Positions 11,532 to 22,005 of a stretch of 64,000 bases of DNA are shown here, in pieces. Origin of the DNA: Isoetes taiwanensis (lineage: Eukaryota > Streptophyta > Lycopodiopsida > Isoetales > Isoetaceae); contig JAJEKV010000015.1 in NCBI GenBank assembly GCA_021234155.1, positions 10,500,101 to 10,564,100 of the forward strand, given 5' to 3'. The number at the start of each line of letters is the position of its first letter. Within the stretch, counting starts at the first letter, position 1. Made by a program: the position numbers and the translations under genes. The notes beneath the pieces were generated by a model, which made no database searches, was not told the origin of the DNA, and saw only the letters and a program-made list of their open reading frames with translations.

Positions 11532-12019
11532 GATAACAATGGAAGAAAATTCTTAAACCACTCTTTATTTGCTGCCAAGCAGAAAATGTGGGGCGCGGGC
11601 GCTCCATGGTAAATGCTCGGAATAGAAATAAACCATGGTTTCTGCAACCTTTAGAAGACATATCGACGGATTGTCTCCAGAAAAAAGAGAAACGCACCAA
11701 ATATGGCAAGCATACCTGTCATCGTTTCCAATTATCATCTCGTCAGTGTCCGTTCTACCTAAAAGTCTTTGGCACCGCTCGTCGGAATTCCATGAACGAA
11801 AAGGATTGCCAAACCCCATTTCGATAATTTGGGTTTAGGGTTTGGTGCATAATGCCGCAATTTAACGAATAACCAACCATTTGTTAGGGTTCATATCAGT
11901 TGCAGCATAAAACTGCACAAACTAATTTGAATGAAACAGAATTGCGGTGTTTTATTGGCTGGTTCCATTTTCAAAGAGGTATTTTCGACTCACAAATTCG
12001 CATGTCTTGGGAACAAAAT
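11532..12019. promoter_or_regulatory. Upstream region of the PPR gene (unmapped 5' UTR/promoter)
   Basis: The sequence between the PPR start codon and the LINE insertion at 12031 should hold its promoter. No convincing TATA box could be chosen. Overlapping short open frames on both strands (11565-11838) look like chance frames. Confidence 0.25.
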
Positions 12020-12030
12020 TGACTGATTTC

Positions 12031-13316
12031 GTGTTTGCAATCATGGAGAATGCGCTTGATGTCCAAGTTCGTGTTTGCAATCCTGGAGAATGCGCTTGAT
12101 TCTCCGGGCATGGTCTTACTGCATCATGCATCAGTCGCTATCTCACTCGATTGTGTTCCGTAAGCCGTCCGTGCCTGTGCGGCTTCCATGGGTGTTATTT
12201 GCAGATATCAGGCCATATGTTAACGCCTCTCCCTTCCTGAAGGGGCTCTTGCGCGCATGGGAGTAGGTCCGCCCGCTATTTGCCATCGACGCCGCCAATA
12301 GTATTCAGTTAGACGCATCGCCATGGTGGATCCCGCTCGGCCCCGGTGCTGCACCTCAGGTGCTGGCTGCATCCGTCGATCCCCGGATCCAGCGCAGATG
12401 GGCACAGCGTGGGGTTCTGGCAGTGGGGGAGTGGTATATTGACGGCCAGCTTGCACCCTGGCAGCTTTTTCGCCACAAGTTTCGACTTCAGGAACGGGAC
12501 TGCGCTATTTGGGCACGGGTGGCTAATGCGCTACCGCTGAATTCCCCGCAGGCGTCCGGGCTGGTGTGGAGTTGTCACCCAAAAGTTGACCCCTCGAATT
12601 TCGTGAAGTCATGCTATGAGCTTTTGGCTATTCAGGATGAGCTGCCTCCCTCAGACGGCTGGAGTCTCCAGGTGCCAGGAGATGACTGGGGCAACATTTG
12701 GAGGTGGGTGTGGAATCCAATCTCGCCCCCCCAAGATTCGAGTGCTGCTATGGCAGATAGTGCACCGGTCCCTGAGCGTGAACACGTGGGTGCACAGGAT
12801 CAATCCGCGGATCAGTGACAGTGTGCGGAGACCCTGGAGCATTGCATGTTTCTCTGCGCAGATATCCAGCCGGCATGACAATGGGTCCAACGCCTCTTTC
12901 ACACCTCGCTCCAGAGTCAACAGGTTCTGTTGGGGGTGTATCCTCGTGGGTGGTCCCAGCCTCAGAGTCTGGCCTTCCATTTGTGTAAGGCGTGGTTACT
13001 GTGGCTCATTTGGAAGCGTCGGCGCATGAAGGTCTTCAGGAATGAGGAGGTGCAGCTTCGAGTTTTGATCCCGCAGTTAAGGTACAAATTATATCTCTCG
13101 TACCTGGCGTCTCCTCGGAAGGAGCAGTTTAAGGCTGGGGTCTGGGAAAGGACCCTTTTCATTGTAGATAGCATTGGCAGATTTATCCCATGAGTCGTAG
13201 GTAGGTATATGTGATGTGTGGGTGCTCGCTCATGTTTGGGCAGGGGTACCCTAGTATCGCTCTTCTTGTACTTACTCTATATTAATATTATTTAATTTCA
13301 TCCTTCCAAAAAAAAA
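12031..13316 (+). mobile_element. 5'-truncated LINE with poly-A tail and 11-bp TSD
   Basis: An 11-bp direct repeat TGACTGATTTC lies at 12020-12030 and 13319-13329, the second right after an A-tract (about 13308-13316), the hallmark of target-primed reverse transcription. The interior codes for the 3' end of a plant LINE ORF2 (zf-RVT region). At the 5' junction a 33-bp sequence starting 'ttcgtgtttgcaatc' is duplicated (12028-12060 and 12068-12100), overlapping the edge of the TSD. The family differs from the two LINEs that carry simple-repeat tails. Confidence 0.85.
12360..13193 (+). pseudogene. LINE ORF2 C-terminus with zf-RVT domain, frameshifted
   Basis: Frame 1 (12360-12818) carries 'NIWRWVWNPISPP', the 'iW....P.K' opening of the zf-RVT zinc-binding region. 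The next frame continues 'IRVLLWQIVHRSLSVNTWV', and a third reads into 'ETLEHCMFLC' (E-H-x2-C-type ending). A final frame (12930-13193) gives 'AFHLCKAWLLWLIWKRR', the usual plant LINE tail, and stops at 13193. The four pieces are contiguous if three single-base frameshifts are allowed. By family it is the C-terminal zinc-binding part of a LINE RT protein; the copy is dead. Confidence 0.8.
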
Positions 13317-13424
13317 TATGACTGATTTCTATGATTTTTGGCAAAGGTTTGGCAAAAAAGGGGTTTTTTTTTTTAATGGCTGGCCCATTTTGTATGGTTC
13401 TTCGTCCACATGGGTTTATGGCAT

Positions 13425-13530
13425 ATTCTAGGTATATGCCAGGAATATGCCAATGACTGCTCCAAACTTGCTATCAGGTGTAAACTGGCGGTGGCCGCTG
13501 TTGTTGGGCAGCCACTTTGGAAATCGGCTA
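13425..13530 (+). repeat. Dispersed repeat, copy 1 (partner at 20711-20820)
   Basis: The stretch contains 'ctgctccaaacttgctatca' and 'gtaaactggcggtggccg', preceded by several 'atatgcc' phrases. A diverged copy at 20711-20820 keeps the same order of motifs in the same orientation. The pair brackets the three-exon gene and its LINE. Confidence 0.6.
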
Positions 13531-13640
13531 AACGGTTATCACATCCATTCCGGCAGCAGCAGCTAAGCCCATTTCCTTCTCCGATTTTTACATTACTGAT
13601 TTTCTCTGACTGCCCATTACTTTGGGTTCCCTAAAACTGG

Positions 13641-13840
13641 AGGCGAGTCTTGCAAACAGAAAAGCTTCAAAAATGGGTCGAGTTCATGCGTTTCACCTGG
13701 TCACAGGATTTGGAAGAATCCTGTTTTCAACAACATACCATAGATGCCGAGGCCATGCAGCTCAGAGACTGGGAACGTCTTACTCATTGTGCTGCACGGA
13801 ATGAAATGCAGAATTTGAGGATTCGAATTCAAAGAAAGAT
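13641..13840 (+). CDS. Exon 1 (partial) of an unidentified split gene
   Basis: This open segment ends at a good donor, AAAGAT|GTGAGT. In frame it encodes a Gln/Glu/Arg-rich helical stretch including 'WVEFMRFTWSQDLEES' and 'DWERLTHCAARNEMQNL'. An in-frame ATG lies at 13686, and the frame is closed upstream by a TAA near 13632, so either translation starts at 13686 or an acceptor lies near 13640. Splicing to 14199 preserves frame and creates a Met codon across the junction. The family is not recognised. It may be a real host gene or a fragment, since neither a full start nor a stop was located. Confidence 0.45.
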
Positions 13841-14198
13841 GTGAGTTTACATCCTTGTTCTGGCGTTTGTTGCTGTCTTTACATTAAATTTTAATAGCTC
13901 ATATCCAGGTTGACCGAGAAATCTAGCTACTTCTGAGCCGTCTTCAGCAATTTTCGGTTGGTTAGTTTGTTGATGCATTGCAAATATCATTTCATTTAAT
14001 ATTAACTAGACGTCTATCTTGAATTCTTGCTATATGTCATTTCTTAGAAGGCAAGATAGGTTACACATAATGCATATCTGAATGTCATGTTGAAGAATAG
14101 AGGGCCATGGGATAACAATAACTAGAAATGCTTTTATACGTTTCAAATATATTTAAGAATGGTAATCTCGTTCCTTAACAGGGTATTATATTCTACAG

Positions 14199-14323
14199 GG
14201 TTGACAAGGCCGTAGCTGCATGTGAGCAGTGGACATCCTTTGTGTTTCCTGCAGTGAAAATGACCCTTGATAATTATATGCTAGACCATGTTGCTAGCAT
14301 TTGGATTGCTGCACATGATGCAG
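14199..14323 (+). CDS. Exon 2 of the unidentified split gene
   Basis: It is bounded by the acceptor 'ttctacag' and the donor 'GATGCAG|GTATTT'. The frame carried over from 13840 reads 'VDKAVAACEQWTSFVFPAVK' then 'LDNYMLDHVASIWIAAHDA' without a stop. It ends with one leftover base, which joins to GT at 19519 to make a Gly codon, so exons 1, 2 and 3 are phase-compatible. The following intron is about 5.2 kb long because a minus-strand LINE is inserted in it. No domain family was recognised. Confidence 0.5.
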
Positions 14324-14719
14324 GTATTTAGATGGTTAAAATGTCTATCCTTTCTTGTATTGTTTGTTTCTAGGCATGATTATTGAATTGCAACTGCAAC
14401 ATTTTTTCCTTTTCTATTGAGATTCATGTCTCCGTATGCAATCCCTGCTACATCTACTGAAATTCATTATTTGGTCTGGCATGTTATAAATTTATCCTCA
14501 TATAACATTAATTTCGTGATCAGGTAGAATAGTTTCGTGGAAAGCATTCGTGGATTTTCCAGTAATGCTTTTGGCTGCTTGTGTTGATCATCCTCACCTG
14601 ACTGTTGAGAGGTTGTGATCGATTGATTCATAATCATGCATATTTTCTGAGAATAAAATAATTCAAGATATCCCCACTTAAGTTTTTGCAGTAAGAATAG
14701 AATAGAATAGAATATGATT

Positions 14720-15331
14720 TTATCGTCCACGGAGACCAACTGGCCTATGGGACCCAAGTACAAAGAGAGAGAGCAGCAGACGTATTACTACCAGGATTAA
14801 AAAACCCCCGCCCCGAAGGGTTTTCGGGGGAAAAACCTTAGTAGCAATAAGGATGCTGACATACTGCACAGTTATATACATAATCACAAGTACAGCTGAG
14901 GTTAATGTCGGACTCCGCGTATCCATTACCTCCCGGAGGTACGATCCCAACAAGCCTACAGAGGCCGTGCTCAGTAGCTCATGCAAGGCCTGATGGGGCA
15001 CAACTAACCGAGCATACCGAGCCCGGATATGCTCGTACGCCGGACAGGCCTGGAGGGCGTGACTTTCATCCTCAATGGCGCCCTGTTGACAGCACTGACA
15101 GACTCTGTCCTCACGCGGCTCCCGAATCCATCTCCCTGTCTCAATGCGGAGGTGGTGTGCACCTGTGCGAATGGAAGCAATCACCCTGCGCTTTTTCATG
15201 GGTAGATGGGTGCGCAGGTAGTGGTGTGGGCCCCTCGTGAGCATGGGATTAACCTGCTGTCGATAATTTGCCACCTTGACATGTGACAGGGCCTCTGCAT
15301 CCCAAAGCTTGGCCATGAAGCAAGCATCCAA
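14720..15331 (-). pseudogene. LINE C-terminal domain with Cys/His motif
   Basis: A 203-codon open segment holds 'HLRIETGRWIREP' then 'CQCC' and 'ESHALQACPAYEHIRARY', giving C-x2-C ... H-x4-C. The arrangement and the phrase 'IETGRW' match the LINE at 4560-8657. The end of the frame runs into the 3' untranslated part. Confidence 0.65.
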
Positions 15332-15971
15332 ATCTTTGCTTCAAGGCGTAGCGTTCCTTCGGTGTATGCCTTTGGTCCACATCGTGTGCTTGCACATTCC
15401 ATAGCGAGAACCACCGGGCTTGTCTTTCCGGCCGGGGCTTTGAGTTTTGCGGGCACATCGCCCTTTGCCAAAGCAAGGTTGGGCAGCCGGGCTTCATCCA
15501 TAGCCACCACCGATGCGGAAGTAAATAATGTGGACGTTCGGTAGCAGCCCTCAGAATGGAAGGAAGCTTGTCTCTTGGAGCAAGATCGATATGGGACCGT
15601 GGATTTCACTCCGGTGCCGGGCCAAGAAAGCTTTCGTACCTGCTCTAGATCGTTCCAAGTGGTGGGGATATCATCGGCCCCACACTTCGCCCCATAGAGG
15701 AGGACGGTTCAATCAAGGCCACGAACAAGTGTGCTGGTGACCCCATGCATCTGGCTACGCCTTGTATTTGTTGTTTTGCATTGCATCTGGGGCTTTCCGA
15801 CTGCGGTGACCCGTAAACGATGGATCGCCCCGGTGTGTGGTAGTAGAAAACTCAATGCCCAAATACTTATAAGACTGAGCCACCTCCACTACTGCCCCGG
15901 TAAGTGAATGAGGGAAGACGTTGGTGCGGGATGATGGGACCAGGACACCCTTGTCTTGGCCAAGTTAACTC

Positions 15972-16811
15972 TCATGTCGATTGAATTGGCGAGAAAGTGT
16001 CCAAAGCATCCGTGTGGCGTTGCATGTCCTCCGGGGGTATATGCGAAAGCGAGCCAACATCATCGGCATATATGAGTTGCTTGGGATTATGTGGTGCATC
16101 AACTGAAGCCTCCCGTGCTCGGCCTAGCCATTCTTCTAGCTGGTCAATGTACAAGCCGAAGAGCGTCGGGGATAGAGGGCAGCCCCGGCGCACCCCAATG
16201 CTACTAACAACGGGCTCCCAAGGCAAGGTGTGAGACGGCGGAGCAAGCCTCGTATAGATGCGTATATAGCATTGCGCAAGTCGACGGGGGTCCCTAGTTT
16301 GTCTCAATCGTCCCACAACTTATCCCGAGGCATCGCGTGTCAAAAGCCTTTGCGAAATCCACAAAAAACAGTCTGATTCTCAAGGCCGATTCGGCTATCC
16401 CTCTATGAGTGTTCGCAGAGTGAAGATATGATCAATAGTAGAATGCCCGGGCGGAAGCCTGCACGCGTCTTGCGAGCCCGCACTTCTCCATCCTCCGCCC
16501 AAAGTGTCAATCAAGCGGCTCAAGAATCGGCAAGCAACTTGGCAAAGACAGAACCGACCATAATGGTGCGATGGTTGGCTGGGCTATGGGGGTCCCCCTT
16601 TGTATATGGGCACAACTCTACCGGGTAGTCCGGTCGGGGGAAGCCTTCTTGCAATGCCCGTTGAAGAGTGCTTTGTGAGAACCCGGCACCATTGGGGGCC
16701 CGCCCACTTGAGAAGCTCTGCACGCATACCATCCAAATCTGCGCGCCTTCCCGTTAGCGGCGTTGCAGGCCCATTATGACATCCCCCGGTAATGACCCGA
16801 TTGCTAGGCAC
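15972..16811 (-). pseudogene. LINE reverse transcriptase fragment
   Basis: The piece 16316-15972 contains 'IGVRRGCPLSPTLFGLYIDQLE' split over the conserved RT block, and 'LIYADDVGSLS', with the catalytic Y-A-D-D box intact. Upstream pieces (16811-16520) include 'RPDYPVELCPYTKGD', matching 'wr.g.ivPi.K.g' of LINE RTs. The frame changes at least twice. The catalytic aspartates survive although the ORF is broken. Confidence 0.75.
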
Positions 16812-17428
16812 TGTCTGGAGGAATGCGGTGCCCGGCTTCCCATTGGGTCATACAATTGCCGCAAGTATCTCACCCATTGTTAGGGGTAATATTTCGGGTG
16901 AGTGGGTGCGGGGCTTACTCAAGACCTTTCTCCGAAGGCCCTAGGGTGGCGGTCTAGAAGACCAAACATCATTCGGTGCTTGCCGCGAAAAATGCGTGGC
17001 TTTCTTGGTCTTTTGAGGAAGGGGCGGTATTGACGGACGAACTGCTGGGCGAATGGTAGGGTCCAAAGACTTGGCGGAGCCATCGTTTGACTCCCGACAT
17101 TCGGCCATCGAACCCGATTGATTGCGGGGAAGGTGGTTGCAGCCCACAATGGATCGCCGAGAGCGGTCTCTCCCAAAGCATCATCCCCTATGATCTGAAG
17201 GAGCCTGGTTCACCGGGCCGTCTCATTGAAGTGTGGGGAGTTGCAAAGCACTCCGGCAGCTCATGCTCAAGCATCCTCGCATAGACCGCCGCATGATCAT
17301 AGTCCGTGACGCCTTAGCGTGGTACATGGAGTGTTGGGGCAATGGGTGCTTTCGGTTGGCTCGCCAATCTATCTGCAAGAAAGGGCTGATGGTGAGTCTA
17401 CTTCCTCGTCCCGCCACTGCCCCGACAA

Positions 17429-18398
17429 TCAAGCGAAAGTGATCAAGTGTAGGCATTGCTCGTCTGCTAGCACGTAATCCACCACACTGGTGCGCCCCCC
17501 CGGTTCTCCCTGCCTACAAGTGAAGCGGCCGGAGGGCGGCCACCATGCCACCCCCATTGCAAATGACCAGGTCAAATATACTACCCAAAGAACGGCGGTC
17601 GCCGGGCCATACCGTGTCACCGGCCGTCATCGACGCCTTTGGCCAAACCATCTCTCGGGGTCCATTTGCAACACATCCTCGCCTAGAGGTGCGAATTTTG
17701 GGATCTCGCTCGCCTTTGGCGCCAAGATTGAAATCTCCAAGCAACATGACCTTGCCCAATTGTTGCATCTGCCGTATGTCATCATATAGATCGACATAGG
17801 GCTCTGCGTCATCCACATCCAAGTGCGTGTGGTAAAAGTTGCTCTCGGCATGTGGGAAGTAGCAAGCCGCCACAAAGAGAGGGCTGCCATCGCTGTTTCC
17901 GTACCCTCGTACCCACGTGTATCTGTTGTGCCCGTCACTTTACGGGGAGACCCGATTGGGCCAAAGGCTGTCGGTAATAACACGCAATTCCTCCGGTGTC
18001 CTCGTTTCCGGTGCACTCATTGAAGGCGAGTTTGTTGGTATCTGGCAAATCGGGTAGCTTTGTGACCGGCATGTTCCCATGTTTCCATGAGGAAGATAAG
18101 GTCCATGTCCATGGCGGCGGAATTGAGATATCCCCTTACGCCATGGAAAGCCACGGCAATTCCAGGATACCGCCGAGGCACGATCCCTATTTAGTGGCAT
18201 GCATCGCCACTTCAGTCGGTGGTAGTGGTGGTCCCGGGGTGGCGGAAGATGTGGATGCACATCCTTTGGGGGCCCCTCGGGGGGGACTCGAGGGGGGAGT
18301 GCCACATCCCCTGTTTGGCTGCCAATTGGCGCATCCTTCCCGATGGTTAAAATGCCCCTCCATGTCTGCGGCGGCCCCCTCGACTTTGGCCAGCTCAC
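17429..18398 (-). pseudogene. LINE endonuclease (EEP) fragment
   Basis: 'SAVSWNCRGFP' (near 18150) is the N-terminal 'WN.RG' strand motif of APE-type endonucleases. 'VMLLGDFNLG' (17735 region) is the G-D-F-N motif with catalytic Asp and Asn present, and 'IFDLVICN' and 'SVVDYVLAD' follow as in the family. Several overlapping frames are needed to join these pieces, so the enzyme is not intact. Confidence 0.7.
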
Positions 18399-18463
18399 GC
18401 CTTGGTCTCTTCTTTGTCTTTGGGGTCAAGTCCCGGTCAATGTACAAAGCCGCCCCTTCAACT

Positions 18464-18962
18464 TCAACCCCGACGGCCGGGATGGCCACCCGCCTCGCAC
18501 GCTCTCAAGCGTGAAGATGACCACGAGGCGATCGTGGCGAATTCCATGACGACTTCGCCTTTCCAATGGTCGCGAGTCTTTGGGAACATCATCCGGTCCA
18601 AGATGCGTAATGCGGAGTCGGAAGTGAGATGTTCTCCCGACTCCTCCGTCGGACCTCGCACTACCACATTGCGGCTCCCCGCGTCTCGTTTTCGAAGTTC
18701 GGCGGGGGCATTACGCACCAGGTGTTGGTTGAGGTGGGTGAGGCATAGGCTGTGGCCGGCGCCGGGGTGGTGGCGGCCCGGCGTGATCTGATGTGTCCGC
18801 AACATGTGTTCCAGGTTGACGTCCTGTAGGTTGGTGGGTTCGCGGGGTTGGTGTGTTCTTTGCTGTGGTTTCTGTTCTCCGGAGTCTGGAGCTCAGCTCT
18901 TGCAGGACGTTGTCATGTCTTGCCATCTCCCGCGTGCAATGGCGGAGTGCTCTGTGATGCAA
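18464..18962 (-). pseudogene. LINE ORF1-like region
   Basis: Upstream of the endonuclease on the minus strand lie Pro/Arg/His-rich frames (18962-18711) and a segment with 'PAELRKRDAGSRNVVVRGPTEESGEHL' split over two phrases (about 18720-18640), similar in position and character to the RNA-binding domain of LINE ORF1 proteins ('R..nvvi.g..E'). Assignment is by position and weak motif resemblance only. Confidence 0.4.
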
Positions 18963-19518
18963 TTTTGAAATGGTGCAGACATCTAGGCAAATGGGGCAAT
19001 GATTTAGAATATGTTCATCTTTTGCAGAAGGTTTTGTTGCAAGAACATTTTATCGGATATATTGATCTACCTTTTCTATCTGCAGCACCATATTATTGCA
19101 CTTTGCACCCTATGCATGAAGATGCAAAAAGGAAGAGAGGAAAAAATAAAAGAAAAGAACAGGAAAGAAAAGGAAAGAAACAAGAAGAAAAGAAAAGCCA
19201 AATGAACAGTGCATATGCATGTGGGTTTATGTATTTATTTTTTCGGGGGGAAATTGCCCCTCTAGTCCTTTTGCTGGGTTCATGTTTCTCAAGATAATGA
19301 GTTATTGATATTGTCTGATGTTTTGCAGGTCCGGATATCCTGTCTTCTTGTTATGATCTTTATATTATTCTTCTAGGGTTGTCGTGTTCTTTTACCAGTC
19401 AATGAGTGCAGTTGAATTTTGGGATCCATTTTTATGACATCCTTGCATGTGCCCCTTTATTTCATCTTTGCTCATCAGACATGGTTACGAGATTTTGTTT
19501 GTAATAACTTGTGTGCAG

Positions 19519-19655
19519 GTTCTATATATGGCAAAGTTCCCTTCGCCTGTTTCGGGGTTGAGGGAGAGCTTGCACTGACATGTAATGATGTCGACATATG
19601 GAAAATCGTCAATAACAACAACCGGTTTTCCTTCCATTTGACAAAACTTTCTGAT
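19519..19655 (+). CDS. Exon 3 of the unidentified split gene
   Basis: It is bounded by acceptor 'cttgtgtgcag' and donor 'CTGAT|GTAAG'. With the base left over from exon 2 it reads 'GSIYGKVPFACFGVEGELAL' then 'NDVDIWKIVNNNNRFSFHL' with no stop. The phase match across a 5.2-kb intron supports one gene. No further exon was found with confidence; the open frame at 19778-19984 has no fitting splice sites that I could see. The function is unknown. Confidence 0.5.
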
Positions 19656-19659
19656 GTAA

Positions 19660-21040
19660 GATTTACATAATTATATTCACTTTGTATGTTAGCTGGATTG
19701 TGTACCTTTTTCCTGTCTGCAAGAACTAGATAAAATTAAAGAGAGACAATAAACACCTCATTTAAGGAGTATAAAAAATGCGGTTTCAAGAAGGAACAGA
19801 AAGGAATTGCATTGACAAAATACAAGGATATGGTGCTCCCACCAGAAAAGCAAATGACTTAAATGTTTTAAATGGCTATCTTGAACTAGCAAGTATTTTC
19901 CAAATAGGCATTGGAAATATTATATATAGTGCCGAATTCTATCGTAGATATGCTGGCACGTGGCTAAATATGCTAGATTTTTAGCTGCTCTCTTGGACTA
20001 CTTGCGACCTGCCATGCAAGTAGTCCAGGTGACATGTCATTCAGGTGACATCAATACATCATGGTTTTGAAGGTCACCCATCATGAAAAGTAAAGATATC
20101 CATCCGTCACTTGATCATATGTCCTACAATATTGAATATTAAGATTGATTATGAGCATTATATATGGCCCCATTACTAACTCCCCATGCACAACATTTTA
20201 CATATCATGGTAAGCAACATATATAGTCACTATGTAAGGTGGCCATGTTCTATTTCAACATGCTTAGAAATTTAATTTGCAAGGGTGTTGCATCATTCCC
20301 TCTAACTAGTGATTACATCTCAAACTTGAGCTATAGGAAACCAACAACACATCTAGACAATAAGTTATGACACAAGCACTCTCACATCATATTGATACCA
20401 TTCGTAAACCATATCAATGAAATTCTAGATTAGCACTTTTGGTCTTGGCCATCCACCGGTCCAAACTCAAATATAAAAATTGCACTGCACCCTCTGCATC
20501 AATGCTCATATATAGCAAAAATTCCTATAGGTGCAATATCTAGGTCTTGGGAACTGTTGTTGATGCTTTAGAAGGTAAAAACAATAAAAAAAAAAGCCCA
20601 AGCAAATACACCCTCAAGCCACCAGATGGCAACCCTCTGTGCGCAACACCTTGTTTTTTTTTTTTTTGGGGTTGCCCCTGGGGGGCAAACCCTTGTTAGA
20701 ATAGGTAATATGCTAGAATATGCTTAGGATATGCCGAAAACTGCTCCAAACTTATTATTGGCTGTAAACTGGCGGTCGCCAGTGTTGTTTTGCCGCCGAC
20801 GTGGAAACTAGCTAACTGGCACCGCCATGCCTCTGAATGGAGAGGACCGATCCTTCCTCCGGCCGTCTTCGTCCCCCAACTTGAGCTCCACCAAGCTTCG
20901 CACCTTCATAGATCAGCTATAGGGTTCTGGTAAAAACCTTCGTGACGACCAAGAAATAATTTCTCCTTCAAATCTTTCCTCGCCCAATTCTGACCCCATC
21001 GCAAAATGCCCTTATTCTACCATCCCTCAGCATGCCGTCC
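19660..21040. other. Intergenic or intronic sequence
   Basis: No supported gene. The second copy of the dispersed repeat lies at 20711-20820. A T-tract followed by the small inverted repeat 'ggttgcccctggggggcaaacc' in two halves lies near 20656-20695. Confidence 0.4.
20711..20820 (+). repeat. Dispersed repeat, copy 2 (partner at 13425-13530)
   Basis: It shares 'actgctccaaactta.tatt' and 'gtaaactggcggtcgcc' in the same order as 13425-13530, with substitutions and small indels. The sequence after each copy is unrelated, so the repeat unit ends near 13530 and 20820. Confidence 0.55.
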
Positions 21041-21905
21041 CTATGCACAGAACAGAAGGATCCATGAACTTGGATGATAGGAAAAGAGTGCTATAGAGGT
21101 TTGTGGAGTTTCCTTATAGAGATTATGTAGCAGATGGCCATATCTTCTCCCGTGAACAAACATGCGATATCTTTGAGTTGTTTGGCCTTCGCGGACGTTA
21201 AAATATACTTCCTTCCTTCCTTCCTTTTTACATCTAACACTTATCGTCATAGCTCAGTGCTACAGGGCCCATGTGTAAACTGAAGGTCTAGATGAGTGAA
21301 TGTGTACTTATTGCTCACAAAGAATTGCAGGTCATGTGTCGTTGCATGATGGCTATGGCTGGAGGGCTTCTCTCATAATTTTGATATGTATAAGATGAAA
21401 GGTTTATAGATGTATATTGCTACACTTTGCACAACTGCAGGAAAGCATCATTTAATGATTATTTGTTGTTCTGTCAGCATGGTAGGTCATATGCTGATGG
21501 TTGAAGAGCTCATTGAATCTGCCGACAGTGATGGAATGAAGATTTGAAATAAAAAAGTATTGAAGATGCCATGCAACAATATGAAATGGTAATTTCCAGG
21601 GGTTACTAATAATTGTCCCATATCTATTTGCAATATGGTGTTTGCATATGGTAGCTTCTGAGCAAAACTCTCAGTATTGATTGTCAAGGATACAGAACTA
21701 ATCTGGCTTGTAGTGCTGCATCTGCAAGTCTCACAATTACTCTTATTTGTTACAGGCGCTAGCCTATGACTTTATCTTTCAGTTATTTTGAAAGTATAAG
21801 GATATGTTGAATGCTGTGAAGTTACCATGTCATTTAAACATGGCAGCATGCTATCTGAAGCTTGAGTATGAGAAAGCAATTCGACGATGCCATGTGTTTC
21901 CTCAT
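21041..21905 (+). pseudogene. TWD1/FKBP42-like TPR exons, pseudogene copy 1
   Basis: Two exon remnants match the TPR part of plant FKBP42 (TWISTED DWARF 1). The first ends 'EDAMQQYEM' before a GT donor at 21589. The second, after 'gttacag' at 21755, reads 'ALAYDFIFQLF' stop 'KYKDMLNAVKLPCHLNMAAC' then 'YLKLEYEKAIRRC'. In the family this region is 'A(L/Y)...DF.FQL.GKY.dMa.AVK.PCHLN.AAC..KL..YdeAi..C'; I compare with the family pattern from memory. A TGA replaces the conserved Gly codon before KY, and a TAA lies in the upstream exon. No PPIase domain was seen nearby. Confidence 0.7.
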
Positions 21906-22005
21906 TTCGGGTCTACTTACAGCTACAAAGGATTCGCAGCATCGAAATTAGCTTTGGCAGAAGTGCATAGTGATAAAAATGGGAAGGGAAATTTAATGTT
22001 CCTAT

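Larger units (their letters stand above)
14692..19019 (-). mobile_element. Decayed LINE on minus strand inside an intron, (TATTC)n 3' tail
   Basis: Reading on the minus strand, the order is an ORF1-like region (about 18962-18464), endonuclease (18398-17429), RT (16811-15972), connecting region, C-terminal Cys/His motif (15331-14720), and a 3' end made of repeated TATTC (14695-14714). The right boundary is uncertain. A 7-bp 'tttgcag' occurs at 14685-14691 and 19020-19026 and may be the TSD, but it is short; the recognisable coding part ends near 18962. GC content is much higher than in the flanking intron. Many frameshifts make it inactive. Confidence 0.75.

Noticed and set aside
17233-18549. 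Plus-strand open frames across the minus-strand LINE
   Set aside because: They lie opposite the endonuclease and ORF1 regions and carry no family motifs; their length follows from the high GC content.
19778-19984. Possible fourth exon of the unidentified gene
   Set aside because: No acceptor or donor in the right phase was found and composition is that of the flanking noncoding DNA.
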